Source of the DNA: Paenibacillus cellulositrophicus
GTDB taxonomy: Bacteria; Bacillota; Bacilli; Paenibacillales; Paenibacillaceae
Direction of reading: 5' to 3'
Assembly: GCF_009363095.1 (NCBI RefSeq)
Contig: NZ_CP045295.1
Coordinates: 1,426,001 to 1,490,000, forward strand
DNA length: 64,000 nucleotides
Part shown: piece after piece, positions 27,271 to 34,961 of the stretch
Layout: each line of letters starts with the position of its first letter
How positions within the stretch are numbered: position 1 is the stretch's first letter
Notes under the pieces: model-generated
Database searches by the model: none
What the model was told of the DNA's origin: nothing
What the model saw: only the letters and a program-made list of their open reading frames with translations
Program-made: the position numbers and the translations under genes

Positions 27271-28944
27271 TTATTCGAAATAAGCTCTTGTAAAGTCTAC
27301 TTGACCGGCATAGTCAATGACAACGCCTTTAAGATTCGGTTTGATCAACGCAACGTTTGTATAGTAGTAAATCGGCAGCACGACCTGCTGATCTTTAATG
27401 ATCATCGTTTCAGCCTTTTTAAAGTCTTCCATACGTTTTGCTGTGTCAGGTGTAGAGAATGCGTCTTTGATCAAAGCATCATACTCTTTGTTTTTGAAGC
27501 CGGAATCGTTGTTGCCGCTGGTCGAAGTCCACAGATCGAAGAAAGTCATCGGATCGTTGTAGTCCGGGCTCCAGCCGGCACGTGCGATTTGGTAGTTCAG
27601 GTTTTGACGGTTCTTGAGGAACACGCCCCACTCTTGGTTTTCGGTTTTCACTTCAACGCCAAGATTTTTCTTCCACATATCTGCAATGGCAAGCGCAATT
27701 TTCTTATGCTTGTCATCGGAGTTGTAGATCAAAGTGATCGGAGGAAGCGTCGTGTATCCTTCTTCCTGCATGCCTTCAGCAAGCAGTTTCTTGGCTTCTT
27801 CCATATTTTCGGTGAAGAAATCATCCTTGAACTCGGTGCGGTATTCGCCCTTGTCACCGGAAATGCCTGGCGGCACGAATCCGAACGCAGGGGTTTCTTC
27901 ACTCATCGTTACTTTATCGACGATATCCTGACGGCTGATGGCCATCGAGAACGCTTTACGGATTTTTACGTTGTCAAACGGTTTCGCTGTTGTGTTGAAC
28001 ACGTAGTAGTAAATGCTGCCGATCGGTTTCAAATCGAGCTCGTCCTTCAGCTCGTTCTTCACTGCAGGCATTTGGTCCGTAGGAATCGTTCCGTTCGGGT
28101 TACCTGCATAGTCAAGCTGGCCAGCTTTGTAGCTGGACAGTTCCGTTGCGCTGCTGTTGGACAGCGACATCGTAACCTTGGTCAGCTTGATGTTCTGGTT
28201 ATCCCAGTAGTTTGCGTTTTTGGTCACTTCGATCTTCTGACCGGTTGTCCAAGTTGTGAGCGTGAACGGCCCGTTCGTTACCATCAGCTTCGGATCGGTT
28301 GCCCATTTGGCGTTGTCTTTCACCGATTGATGCACCGGATAGAACGTGTAGAACGAAGTCAGACCCAGGAAATAAGGAGTCGGATTGTTCAGTGTGACTT
28401 CCAGTGTGTTGTCATCTGTCGCTTTTACGCCAACTTGGTTAAAGTCGGTAATTTTCTTGCTGTTGTAGTCTTCTGCGCCTTTAATGTAATAAAGTTGATA
28501 TGCATAAGGCGGTGCTGGGCTTGTAGCCGGATTCAAAACCCGCTCCCAAGCGAAGACGAAGTCTTTTGCCGTTACAGGGTCGCCGTTGCTCCACTTCGCG
28601 TCTTTACGCAGATGGAATACGTACTTCAGACCGTCGGAGGAAACATCCCACTTCTCGGCCACACCCGGAATCGGGTTGTTATCCTTGTCAATACGCACAA
28701 GGCCTTCGTACATCATTTTCAGTACGGTGTTAGCTTGAGTGTCCTGGGCTTGCGCCGGGTCAAACGTTGGCGGCTCAGCGCTCAGGTTAATGTGAAGTAC
28801 TTGTTCTTTAGCAGCCGACGAACTTCCTTTGTCGCCGCCGCTAGCCGTGCTGCCGCCATTGTCATTCTTGGAACCGCACCCAGCAAGTACAGTGCCAACA
28901 ACGAGGATCAGCGTCAGAACCATGAGCAGGCTTTTCCTTTTCAT
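27271..28944 (-). CDS. oppA: Oligopeptide-binding lipoprotein OppA
   Basis: Extracytoplasmic solute-binding protein (family 5) that captures peptides for OppBCDF. The 557-residue product begins with a type II signal: MKRKSLLM, a hydrophobic core, then lipobox LAGC with the lipidated Cys23, followed by a Gly/Ser/Asp-rich linker (24-45). Family stretches include EPPTFDPAQAQDTQANTVL, KMMYEGLVRID, VFAWERVLNP and ARAGWSPDYNDPMTFFDLW. AGGGGG lies 8 nt before the ATG. The gene has its own upstream region of 165 bp and a terminator behind it. Confidence 0.95.
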   Translation of the reverse strand: MKRKSLLMVLTLILVVGTVLAGCGSKNDNGGSTASGGDKGSSSAAKEQVLHINLSAEPPTFDPAQAQDTQANTVLKMMYEGLVRIDKDNNPIPGVAEKWDVSSDGLKYVFHLRKDAKWSNGDPVTAKDFVFAWERVLNPATSPAPPYAYQLYYIKGAEDYNSKKITDFNQVGVKATDDNTLEVTLNNPTPYFLGLTSFYTFYPVHQSVKDNAKWATDPKLMVTNGPFTLTTWTTGQKIEVTKNANYWDNQNIKLTKVTMSLSNSSATELSSYKAGQLDYAGNPNGTIPTDQMPAVKNELKDELDLKPIGSIYYYVFNTTAKPFDNVKIRKAFSMAISRQDIVDKVTMSEETPAFGFVPPGISGDKGEYRTEFKDDFFTENMEEAKKLLAEGMQEEGYTTLPPITLIYNSDDKHKKIALAIADMWKKNLGVEVKTENQEWGVFLKNRQNLNYQIARAGWSPDYNDPMTFFDLWTSTSGNNDSGFKNKEYDALIKDAFSTPDTAKRMEDFKKAETMIIKDQQVVLPIYYYTNVALIKPNLKGVVIDYAGQVDFTRAYFE

Positions 28945-28989
28945 TAACTGTTCCCCCTAAAGGTAAATTAATTATGTGTATGGTTAGAA

Positions 28990-28995
28990 ATTATA
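28990..28995 (-). promoter_or_regulatory. Candidate -10 hexamer for oppA
   Basis: A perfect TATAAT on the minus strand, 45 bp before the oppA start. I see no good -35 at 16-18 bp (nearest is TAGATT), so an activator may be involved or this hexamer may be fortuitous. Confidence 0.4.
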
Positions 28996-29109
28996 CAACC
29001 AGTGGTCAAAAAAATCTACATAGAAAAACATGAAAATTTTACTTTCTTGTGACAAACGGCCAAAATCAAGGATTTCCCCTGTCTTTTTGTTGATTAAAAT
29101 TGTAAAATA

Positions 29110-29502
29110 TTAGGCCCCAGTCTGTATTATGTACTTAAAAATACCGATTAATGTAAAGATGATGTAGCTTGCACTCATGAGCATAAAGGACATTCTCCAT
29201 ACGACTTTGGCGATTTTCCTGGCATCAATCCTGCCTTTGAGCCGGTTCTGCGCCCCGCCGATCAACCCCACCGCGATGAGCATGAACAAGAGGATCAAAT
29301 AAAAGCCGAACCTGGTATGGAACGTATTGTTGAACAGCGCCGCAACGGAAAAGATCAAAAACAATGTAGTGACGTCCATGGCCAGCAGCAGCGCGCGATT
29401 TCTGCTGTTTTTCCGCCAGTAATATCCTCCTAAATACACGAGCAAAAACGGGAAAAACGGAAGGATGCTCAAAAAAATAAATGAATTTCTCAAGAAATCC
29501 AA
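29110..29502 (-). CDS. DUF3397 family membrane protein
   Basis: Small integral membrane protein of unknown function (130 residues, four predicted spans at about 6-26, 38-58, 66-84 and 105-126). Members of this family are usually found near panE and bshC-mraZ in Bacillales, which fits here. The start is a TTG preceded by GAGGAGTGAGG; panE ends just upstream, so the two are cotranscribed. The family name rests on remembered sequence pattern and context. Confidence 0.75.
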   Translation of the reverse strand: MDFLRNSFIFLSILPFFPFLLVYLGGYYWRKNSRNRALLLAMDVTTLFLIFSVAALFNNTFHTRFGFYLILLFMLIAVGLIGGAQNRLKGRIDARKIAKVVWRMSFMLMSASYIIFTLIGIFKYIIQTGA

Positions 29503-29508
29503 GATTCC

Positions 29509-30477
29509 TCACTCCTCCTCTGCGATTATTCCTTCGATGAGCCGGGTCACAAGCTCGTTGACAGGAGCCTGAACTCCCGCCTTCAGCGCCATGTCCGCGA
29601 TGCTTCCATTAATCCAGCCGATTTCCGTCGGCGAACCTGCAAGCACATCCTTCAGCATGGACGAGGTGTTCCCGGAAGTCGCTCTGCACACATTCAATAT
29701 TTGATTCCACATATCTTCTTCATACCGAATTCCGCATGCGTCGTAAACGGCTAGCGTCTCTTCATACAATTCCCGCATCAGCTTCATCCTCGCCGGACTT
29801 TTTAACAGCTCTCCGTTCGGAATCCTCCAGAGTGCGGTCAGCGGATTGATCACCGCATTGATCAGCAATTTACGAAACATCATGTTATCGATGTCATTCG
29901 ACAATACCGGGTAAAATCCTGCTTGTTTTAGGGCCTGAACAAGATTTAACCACCGGCCGCCAATCTTCCTGGAGACATGCCCTATACCGCTCTCGCCGAT
30001 GACCGTATCCCCTGATCCCGCATGAAATACTTCTGTATACGATGTTCTCTTTGCGCCTTCAGTCGTCACCGCAGCCAGCATAGTCCATCCGGGCAATATC
30101 GCCTTCAGCCTGTCCATATGCCCGTAGCCGTTTTGAAAACAAACGACGACCGGCCGGCTGGATCCTTGCGGAAGCCTGACTTGTGATAAATAGCGGCATA
30201 CCGCCTCCGTATCCTTTTGTTTGGTCATCACAAGCACATAATCTCCCGGCTTCGTCTCCCAAGCTTGTCCGAGCTGTTCGACGGTACCGGATTGAAAGTG
30301 CGCGGGTTCCACCTTTAATCCGCTCTCACCATCTTTGGCAATATGGATGCCGGAATGGCGGAGCTCCTCCGCTTGCCCGGCGCTGCGGCTCCAGATCCGC
30401 ACCAGGCTGCCGGACCCGGCCAATTTTCCCCCAAACAGCAGTCCGAGCGATCCCGCGCCCACAATATCGATCAGCAT
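29509..30477 (-). CDS. panE: 2-dehydropantoate 2-reductase (ketopantoate reductase)
   Basis: NADPH-dependent reductase of pantothenate (vitamin B5) synthesis, converting ketopantoate to pantoate. The 322-residue product opens with the Rossmann loop IVGAGSLGLLFG (residues 4-15), has the conserved MTKQKDT and FQNGYGH stretches, and the catalytic-domain KLLINAVINPLTALWRIPNG with the family lysine and asparagine. ATG at 30477 (MLIDIVGAG) has GGAGGG upstream; the frame is open for 7 more codons. Corresponds to ylbQ in Bacillus, which has the same neighbours. Confidence 0.92.
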   Translation of the reverse strand: MLIDIVGAGSLGLLFGGKLAGSGSLVRIWSRSAGQAEELRHSGIHIAKDGESGLKVEPAHFQSGTVEQLGQAWETKPGDYVLVMTKQKDTEAVCRYLSQVRLPQGSSRPVVVCFQNGYGHMDRLKAILPGWTMLAAVTTEGAKRTSYTEVFHAGSGDTVIGESGIGHVSRKIGGRWLNLVQALKQAGFYPVLSNDIDNMMFRKLLINAVINPLTALWRIPNGELLKSPARMKLMRELYEETLAVYDACGIRYEEDMWNQILNVCRATSGNTSSMLKDVLAGSPTEIGWINGSIADMALKAGVQAPVNELVTRLIEGIIAEEE

Positions 30478-30628
30478 TAGCCTGCCCTCCGTGTCCAATG
30501 GTTACTTTCCGTGTCCCTATTATAGCGCATCCGGGATCACATAAGGCTTACACGCACGAAAAAACCCGTTCGGTCTGCGCAAACTTCACGCATCCGCACG
30601 GGATCTGTATTGCATCGTTGTATGACCT

Positions 30629-31279
30629 TTACTCAATCCGCTCCAGATTGCCGTTGGCATCCATCTTGAACCGCGACTTCAGCTCCTCGTCCTCTTCGTT
30701 CAAAAAGGCGAGCCTCCGTGCGCGGTCCATAATTTGAATAAGCGCTTTGTAGTCGTCATTAACGACCCTGTAATCGGTTTGGACTTCACTGACTTCCCTG
30801 GAGAGCCGCTCGTTGACCCTTCTCAAATTGTTCAGCTCTTCTTCCTTTTCACGGAGCTCCTTCTCCAGCATTTTCAGCTGGCGTCCGTTTTCCTGGAGAC
30901 TCCCTTTCCACTGCTTCAAAAAGCGGATGACCGCATCGATGGAGAGTGTTTCTTCACTGGCTCCCTCCATTTTGTAATAACCCGCCTCAGCTTCGGACAG
31001 ACCTAAACCGGCCACCTGAATCCCCGAATTTGCCGGCTGCTTCTTATAGTAGCTCCGTTTCTGGCGCTGCGTCTTGGCCAGGCTGATTGCTTCCTCATAC
31101 TTTTTACGGACACAGCTGTTCCATCGGAATCCGCAGGCTGCCGCCGTCCTTCCGATTTTTTCGCCTACTTCCTCAAAAGCGGCCAGCTGAGTGCTTCCTT
31201 CCCGGATATGCCTTAAGGTTACTTCCGCCAAAATAAGGTCATCCTCGCTGCTCCATGCATCTTGTCTAACTGCTGTCAT
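30629..31279 (-). CDS. RsfA-family prespore-specific transcriptional regulator
   Basis: DNA-binding protein related to RsfA, a sporulation regulator of sigma-F dependent genes. The 216-residue product has an N-terminal Myb/SANT-like helix-turn-helix (residues 5-60: WSSEDDLILAEVTLRH, then VGEKIGRTAAACGFRWNSC), a basic linker, and a long C-terminal coiled coil (about 125-190, heptads of L, E, R). AGGAGGG lies 11 nt before the ATG at 31279. No promoter of the sigma-F or sigma-G type was clear upstream. Several paralogues are usual in this group, so the exact target is unknown. Confidence 0.85.
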   Translation of the reverse strand: MTAVRQDAWSSEDDLILAEVTLRHIREGSTQLAAFEEVGEKIGRTAAACGFRWNSCVRKKYEEAISLAKTQRQKRSYYKKQPANSGIQVAGLGLSEAEAGYYKMEGASEETLSIDAVIRFLKQWKGSLQENGRQLKMLEKELREKEEELNNLRRVNERLSREVSEVQTDYRVVNDDYKALIQIMDRARRLAFLNEEDEELKSRFKMDANGNLERIE

Positions 31280-31531
31280 GCAACAAAACCCTCCTAACAA
31301 CATCCTAAAATAACCCGTCTCCATAACCGGATTGTTCACCGGGTACTGAATAAGGTATAACAGCTGCTTATTTTCATTTCTATGCTTCTCATAGAGTTCA
31401 TAGAATCTATTTGATACTAAATTGTATTGCCAATTTGCAAAGCGCTCATACCCTCATATTGGAAATTTGCCGATGCATGGCGATGTATACTTTGTCTTCA
31501 TGGGACCACAATAATAAAAACAACTTTTTCG

Positions 31532-31560
31532 TTTACACAATTTTGGGTTAACGATATAAT
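31532..31560 (+). promoter_or_regulatory. SigA-type promoter of the DUF2626 gene
   Basis: TTTACA (31532-31537) and perfect TATAAT (31555-31560) with a 17-bp spacer, 47 bp before the GTG start. The 328-bp divergent region 31280-31607 otherwise holds only AT-rich sequence upstream of the rsfA-like gene. Confidence 0.85.
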
Positions 31561-31607
31561 GATACGTAGCTTAGCTATGACCGTACATAAGGAGAGGGGG
31601 ATATAAC

Positions 31608-31844
31608 GTGGCACGCATGTTTCGAGTACTCGGGTTCTTTACGCTCGCAATCGGGCTTATGGCATATGCCGGCAACATGGTCGAGATGGCTCTGTTGTTC
31701 TTCGTACAGACCGCATTTTTCGTCATCTTGGGGTATCTGAAATTTACGGAGAGAACTTACATTCTTCTCTTCTGGGGCTATATGATCGTGACGTTTACCG
31801 GTTTCAGCTATTGGACAGTATTCAAAATGGGCTTACCGCTTTAA
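31608..31844 (+). CDS. DUF2626 family membrane protein (YqgY-like)
   Basis: Small membrane protein of unknown function (78 residues) with three hydrophobic segments (about 6-22, 27-43, 51-72) and conserved pattern RVLGF near the start and EMALLFF...LKFTERTY in the middle, as in YqgY of Bacillus. It starts at a GTG with AAGGAGAGGGGG 7 nt upstream, has its own strong promoter and is followed by a terminator, so it is a single-gene unit. Confidence 0.85.
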   Translation: MARMFRVLGFFTLAIGLMAYAGNMVEMALLFFVQTAFFVILGYLKFTERTYILLFWGYMIVTFTGFSYWTVFKMGLPL

Positions 31845-31868
31845 TCCGATCATTAGAGAACCCAAAGG

Positions 31869-31904
31869 AAAGCGATCCGACATCCAATGCCGGGTCGCTT
31901 TTTT
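31869..31904 (+). terminator. Intrinsic terminator after the DUF2626 gene
   Basis: AAAGCGATCCGACAT pairs with ATGCCGGGTCGCTTT (two G-U or mismatch positions), followed by six T. It lies 25 nt past the stop. Confidence 0.88.
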
Positions 31905-32063
31905 CGCTTATGCCGACTTTTATCGGGGCCACCTGCATAAATCTGTATCTGAATACTGGGGTTATTTGGCTTGCCAAATCTGACAGGCTCCAAGAGAGAT
32001 GATATTTTTTTCCGTTGAATCATATATTTACAATGGACAACCATGGGGGAGGGATCAAATCCA

Positions 32064-33164
32064 TTGAAGCCTTACAACCGACGCCTGCGAATCCTCTGCC
32101 TGCTTCTCCCGATGCTCTGCCTGTCGCTGCTCCGCCCCGTACCTGAGCTTCGGGCCGCCCCGTCCGCAGGCGCCAGCACAGACGACCGAGAAATATTACA
32201 GAACAGCCTGTCTGTTGTGGAAATCGACCGGGAGATTGAGCGGATCACCGCGCAGCAGGAGACCATCCAGCAGGAGCTGAACAAGCTGTCCGGGCAGCTG
32301 GAAGACAAGCTGCTTCAGATCCAGGATCAGCAGAGCCGCGCAGGAGCCGTCATTCGCTCTTATTACATGGGGGAAAGGGAAGGCCTGCTCGTTGCCGTGC
32401 TGTCCGCCAAAGATTTGGGCAGCCTCATTCATATGTATGATGTCTACGATATGATCATGGAGCATGACCGCTCGGTTCTTGAAGCGTATCAATCGGAGTA
32501 CAAGGAGATTAAAAACACGAAGCTGGCCATGGAGAAAAAGACGGCCGATCTGGAAGAAATGAAGTCCAATCTCATTGAGCAGCGGGCACGGGTATCGGCC
32601 CTGCAGCAAAAGGTCGATCAGGGAATCGCCTCCAGCAGCGATCCGGAAGCGCTCAAGAAAATGATTGAGGAATTTACGCTTTATTGGGAAAATGTCGGGC
32701 TTAACGAGGTAAAAACCTATTTTGACGCGCTCGCCTCAGCCATGAACGACCTCCCGGAGTTTATCCAGAATCAGGACGGTGCGATCCGCACCAACGGAAC
32801 GACCTATAATATCGACATCAAGGAGGACGATCTGAACGCTTTCCTCCGCTCCAAAAACGATCTGTTCAAGCAGTTTGCCTTCCACTTTGGTGAAGATGAG
32901 ATTACAGCCTCCGGCCAAAGCGGCACGCTGTCCCTTGAAGTTCAGGGCCACTACAGCGTCGAGGAGCAGCCTCAGAACTCCATCATGTTCCATGTGGATA
33001 AGCTCGTATTTAACGGCTATGAACTGCCCGATACGACACGCCGCCAAATGGAGGAAGAGTTCGATTTGGGATTTTATCCGCAGCAAATCGTCTCCTTCGT
33101 GAAGGCAACCGAGGTGAAAAGTACGGATAAAAACCTCCATGTCACGCTTAAGCTGTCCATGTAA
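32064..33164 (+). CDS. Exported coiled-coil protein with PcsB/CwlO-like N-terminal domain, no hydrolase domain
   Basis: The 366-residue product has a signal peptide (MKPYNRRLR, hydrophobic 10-24, likely cut after about residue 31), a coiled coil at about 45-105 and 125-185, and a middle stretch (IRSYYMGEREGLLVAVLSAKDLGSLIHMYD) typical of the PcsB/CwlO coiled-coil domain that FtsEX controls in wall hydrolases. The C-terminal 170 residues show no NlpC/P60 or CHAP motif (no Cys-His pair). Start: TTG at 32064, 10 nt after GGGAGGG; an ATG 7 codons upstream would overlap that site. Function unknown; a structural or regulatory wall protein is an inference. Confidence 0.75.
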   Translation: MKPYNRRLRILCLLLPMLCLSLLRPVPELRAAPSAGASTDDREILQNSLSVVEIDREIERITAQQETIQQELNKLSGQLEDKLLQIQDQQSRAGAVIRSYYMGEREGLLVAVLSAKDLGSLIHMYDVYDMIMEHDRSVLEAYQSEYKEIKNTKLAMEKKTADLEEMKSNLIEQRARVSALQQKVDQGIASSSDPEALKKMIEEFTLYWENVGLNEVKTYFDALASAMNDLPEFIQNQDGAIRTNGTTYNIDIKEDDLNAFLRSKNDLFKQFAFHFGEDEITASGQSGTLSLEVQGHYSVEEQPQNSIMFHVDKLVFNGYELPDTTRRQMEEEFDLGFYPQQIVSFVKATEVKSTDKNLHVTLKLSM

Positions 33165-33170
33165 CACAAA

Positions 33171-33220
33171 AAAGCCGGAGACGAACTGCCCGCGAGTATC
33201 GGATCAGCTTCCTCCGGCTT
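33171..33220 (-). terminator. Terminator at the convergent gene ends near 33.2 kb
   Basis: AAGCCGGAG and CTCCGGCTT pair across a 30-nt loop. On the minus strand the stem is followed by a T-run (TTTTTTG), so it serves the solute-binding protein gene, whose last codons form the 5' arm. On the plus strand no T-tract follows. Confidence 0.75.
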
Positions 33221-34424
33221 CCCCTCTTACAGCCTCAACGTAATCTGTGGCCGCAGATTTGCCTGTAATATAATCGCCTGATGCTTTGACAAACACATCC
33301 CATTTCGCCTGCAGCCTGCCTGTGTCCTTATCGGTACCCGCCGTCTGGAGCAGGGAGTTGAGATGGAACGGCAGCCCGGCCGGATTGAATACCGAATCGT
33401 CGTACAGGCTCTTCAGCGCCGGAAGTTTACCCGTAGCCTGGTACCATTCCTGCTGAACGACTGCCGAGCTCATATACGCAATCCATTCGGCTGCTTCTTT
33501 GGCATGCTGCGATCCCGCCGATACGGCGTAGCTTCGGCTGCGCAGGAGCGACGGATAGATGGCGTACAGCTGCTCGGGCATCCGCAGTTCCGTATTTGCC
33601 GTCTGAGACTTCGCCGCTTCCGAGACGGCGGAAATGGTTAGCGGAAGCTGGGCCCCGTCAGCGCCTTGCTCGGCCTGATCGATTTGCATGAATGCGCGAG
33701 CCTTGTCGATCCATTCCAGGGATGCCTGGCTCGGGCTTAGCGGATCGGTGCCCAGTGCTCCCATCAAAGCTGCAGCATCATAGCCGTCCCCGGACGAAAT
33801 CTCCAGCAGCTGCTGATGTCCTCGGTTCTTCGCTTTGCTCAGCATCTCTTTCCAACTGCTGATACCGCCTGGAATATCCGTCACTCCAAGCGAATTCAGC
33901 GCTTTCACATTCCATGCCAGTACATAAGGATCCATGTCGGCAGGCGTTCCCCACTGGTAGCCGTTCCATTCCACCTCTTGGAGCAGCGGGTTGATGGTAT
34001 CACTATCCGCACGATTGCTTGTATAGAATTCGACTGGCAGCAGGTAGCCTCGGGAGGCCATCGGGCGAACCCACGAGCTGTTGATGAGCATGACATCGGG
34101 GCCTTCCCCTACGGCCAAAGCGGACGTCAGCTGAAGGTATGCATCGGCATCCGGGATGTTGTTCAATTCTACCGTGGCTCCAGTGTCGGTGACATATGTA
34201 TGATTCAGCTCCTCGAGCTGCTTAAAATCCTCATCGCTAAGGTGCACGGTGACCCGGATGGGGGATTGGGACGTTCGCTCTTGTGTGGAAGGCTGCGGAA
34301 ACAGAGACGCGTCATCTTCCTCTTCATGACCCGATGGGGTCTGCGACAAATCCTGCCCCTGGGATAAAGCGGTTAAAGAGAGCAGCAAAATGGCAAACAG
34401 AAGCCAGTAATTTTTCCGCCTCAA
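33204..34424 (-). CDS. Orphan extracellular solute-binding protein (family 1-like)
   Basis: Exported binding protein of 406 residues. It has a basic N-terminus and hydrophobic core (MRRKNYW, then 8-22), an acidic linker (about 25-55), and a periplasmic-binding fold with family-1 features: DVMLINSSWVRPMASRGYLLPV, GTPADMDPYVLAWNVKALNSLGV, SWKEMLSKAKNRG. There is no lipobox cysteine, unlike most Gram-positive binding proteins. No permease or ATPase gene is near, so its ligand and partner are unknown. Start: TTG at 34424 with GGGGAGG 9 nt upstream; the longest frame would add 39 residues without a ribosome site. Confidence 0.8.
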   Translation of the reverse strand: MRRKNYWLLFAILLLSLTALSQGQDLSQTPSGHEEEDDASLFPQPSTQERTSQSPIRVTVHLSDEDFKQLEELNHTYVTDTGATVELNNIPDADAYLQLTSALAVGEGPDVMLINSSWVRPMASRGYLLPVEFYTSNRADSDTINPLLQEVEWNGYQWGTPADMDPYVLAWNVKALNSLGVTDIPGGISSWKEMLSKAKNRGHQQLLEISSGDGYDAAALMGALGTDPLSPSQASLEWIDKARAFMQIDQAEQGADGAQLPLTISAVSEAAKSQTANTELRMPEQLYAIYPSLLRSRSYAVSAGSQHAKEAAEWIAYMSSAVVQQEWYQATGKLPALKSLYDDSVFNPAGLPFHLNSLLQTAGTDKDTGRLQAKWDVFVKASGDYITGKSAATDYVEAVRGEAGGS

Positions 34425-34627
34425 GTCTCTAGGCCTCCCCTCACAATACTTATACAATATTTTAGCAAATTCATAGGGCGCTTGTCCTATTTTTTTCTGG
34501 AAATGTTTAACGGACTGGTAAGAAATAAGCCGATGCCCCATACCATAAGGTTAACTACGAATCTACGCCTGTGAATGTCCTTATTGTAATTCGAGTATAT
34601 TTGATCCGGTGCCTGAAATTGTTAAAA

Positions 34628-34740
34628 CTAAAGAAAGACGTCTATCGACGTATCTTCTAAGAAGACAGACCGCCTTTAGCGGAAATTTTTCTTGCGAGAT
34701 CAGGAAGCGGATGCTTCGAATCTTATACGTATTCTGATCT
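34628..34740. repeat. Tandem structured noncoding repeat, copy 1 (113 bp)
   Basis: First of two directly adjacent copies. It differs from copy 2 by six substitutions and a 2-bp indel. Internal inverted repeats: ACGTC/GACGT with 4-nt loop, the palindrome TCTTCTAAGAAGA, CCGC/GCGG with 5-nt loop, and AGATCAG/CTGATCT spanning the last 45 bp. It lies 203 bp upstream of the solute-binding protein gene. No open frame of note. Confidence 0.88.
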
Positions 34741-34851
34741 CTAAAGAAAGACGTCCATCGACGTATCTTCTAAGAAGACAGACCGCTTTTAACGGAAGTT
34801 TTTCTTGCGAGATCAGGAGGCGGAGGCTTCGAATCTTATACGTTCTGATCT
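34741..34851. repeat. Tandem structured noncoding repeat, copy 2 (111 bp)
   Basis: Abuts copy 1 with no spacer. The ACGTC/GACGT hairpin changes only in its loop, and the CCGC/GCGG hairpin keeps its fourth pair as a G-U wobble if read on the minus strand. Its right end is 4 nt from the T-tract of the phoH terminator. The whole interval 34425-34961 holds only these repeats and that terminator. Confidence 0.88.
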
Positions 34852-34855
34852 CTCC

Positions 34856-34900
34856 AAAAAAAGCCCCCAGCCGGTTCCGATGAACCGGACAAGGGGGACT
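34856..34900 (-). terminator. Intrinsic terminator after phoH
   Basis: On the minus strand a two-part stem (AGTCCCCC with GGGGGCT, and CCGGTTC with GAACCGG, loop ATCG) is followed by seven T. It lies about 60 nt past the phoH stop. Confidence 0.9.
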
Positions 34901-34961
34901 TCTTTTTATGTGCTGGTAGTTAGTGGCATCATTTCTCGGGAAATAGTACCAGCTTATGAAA

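Noticed and set aside
27301..28947. 548-codon open frame on the plus strand
   Set aside because: Antisense to oppA, a clear lipoprotein gene. The frame mirrors its codon pattern and has no motif.
34542..34961. Insertion sequence or CRISPR explanation for the tandem repeats
   Set aside because: No transposase frame, no terminal inverted repeats at the outer ends, only two copies without unique spacers between them.
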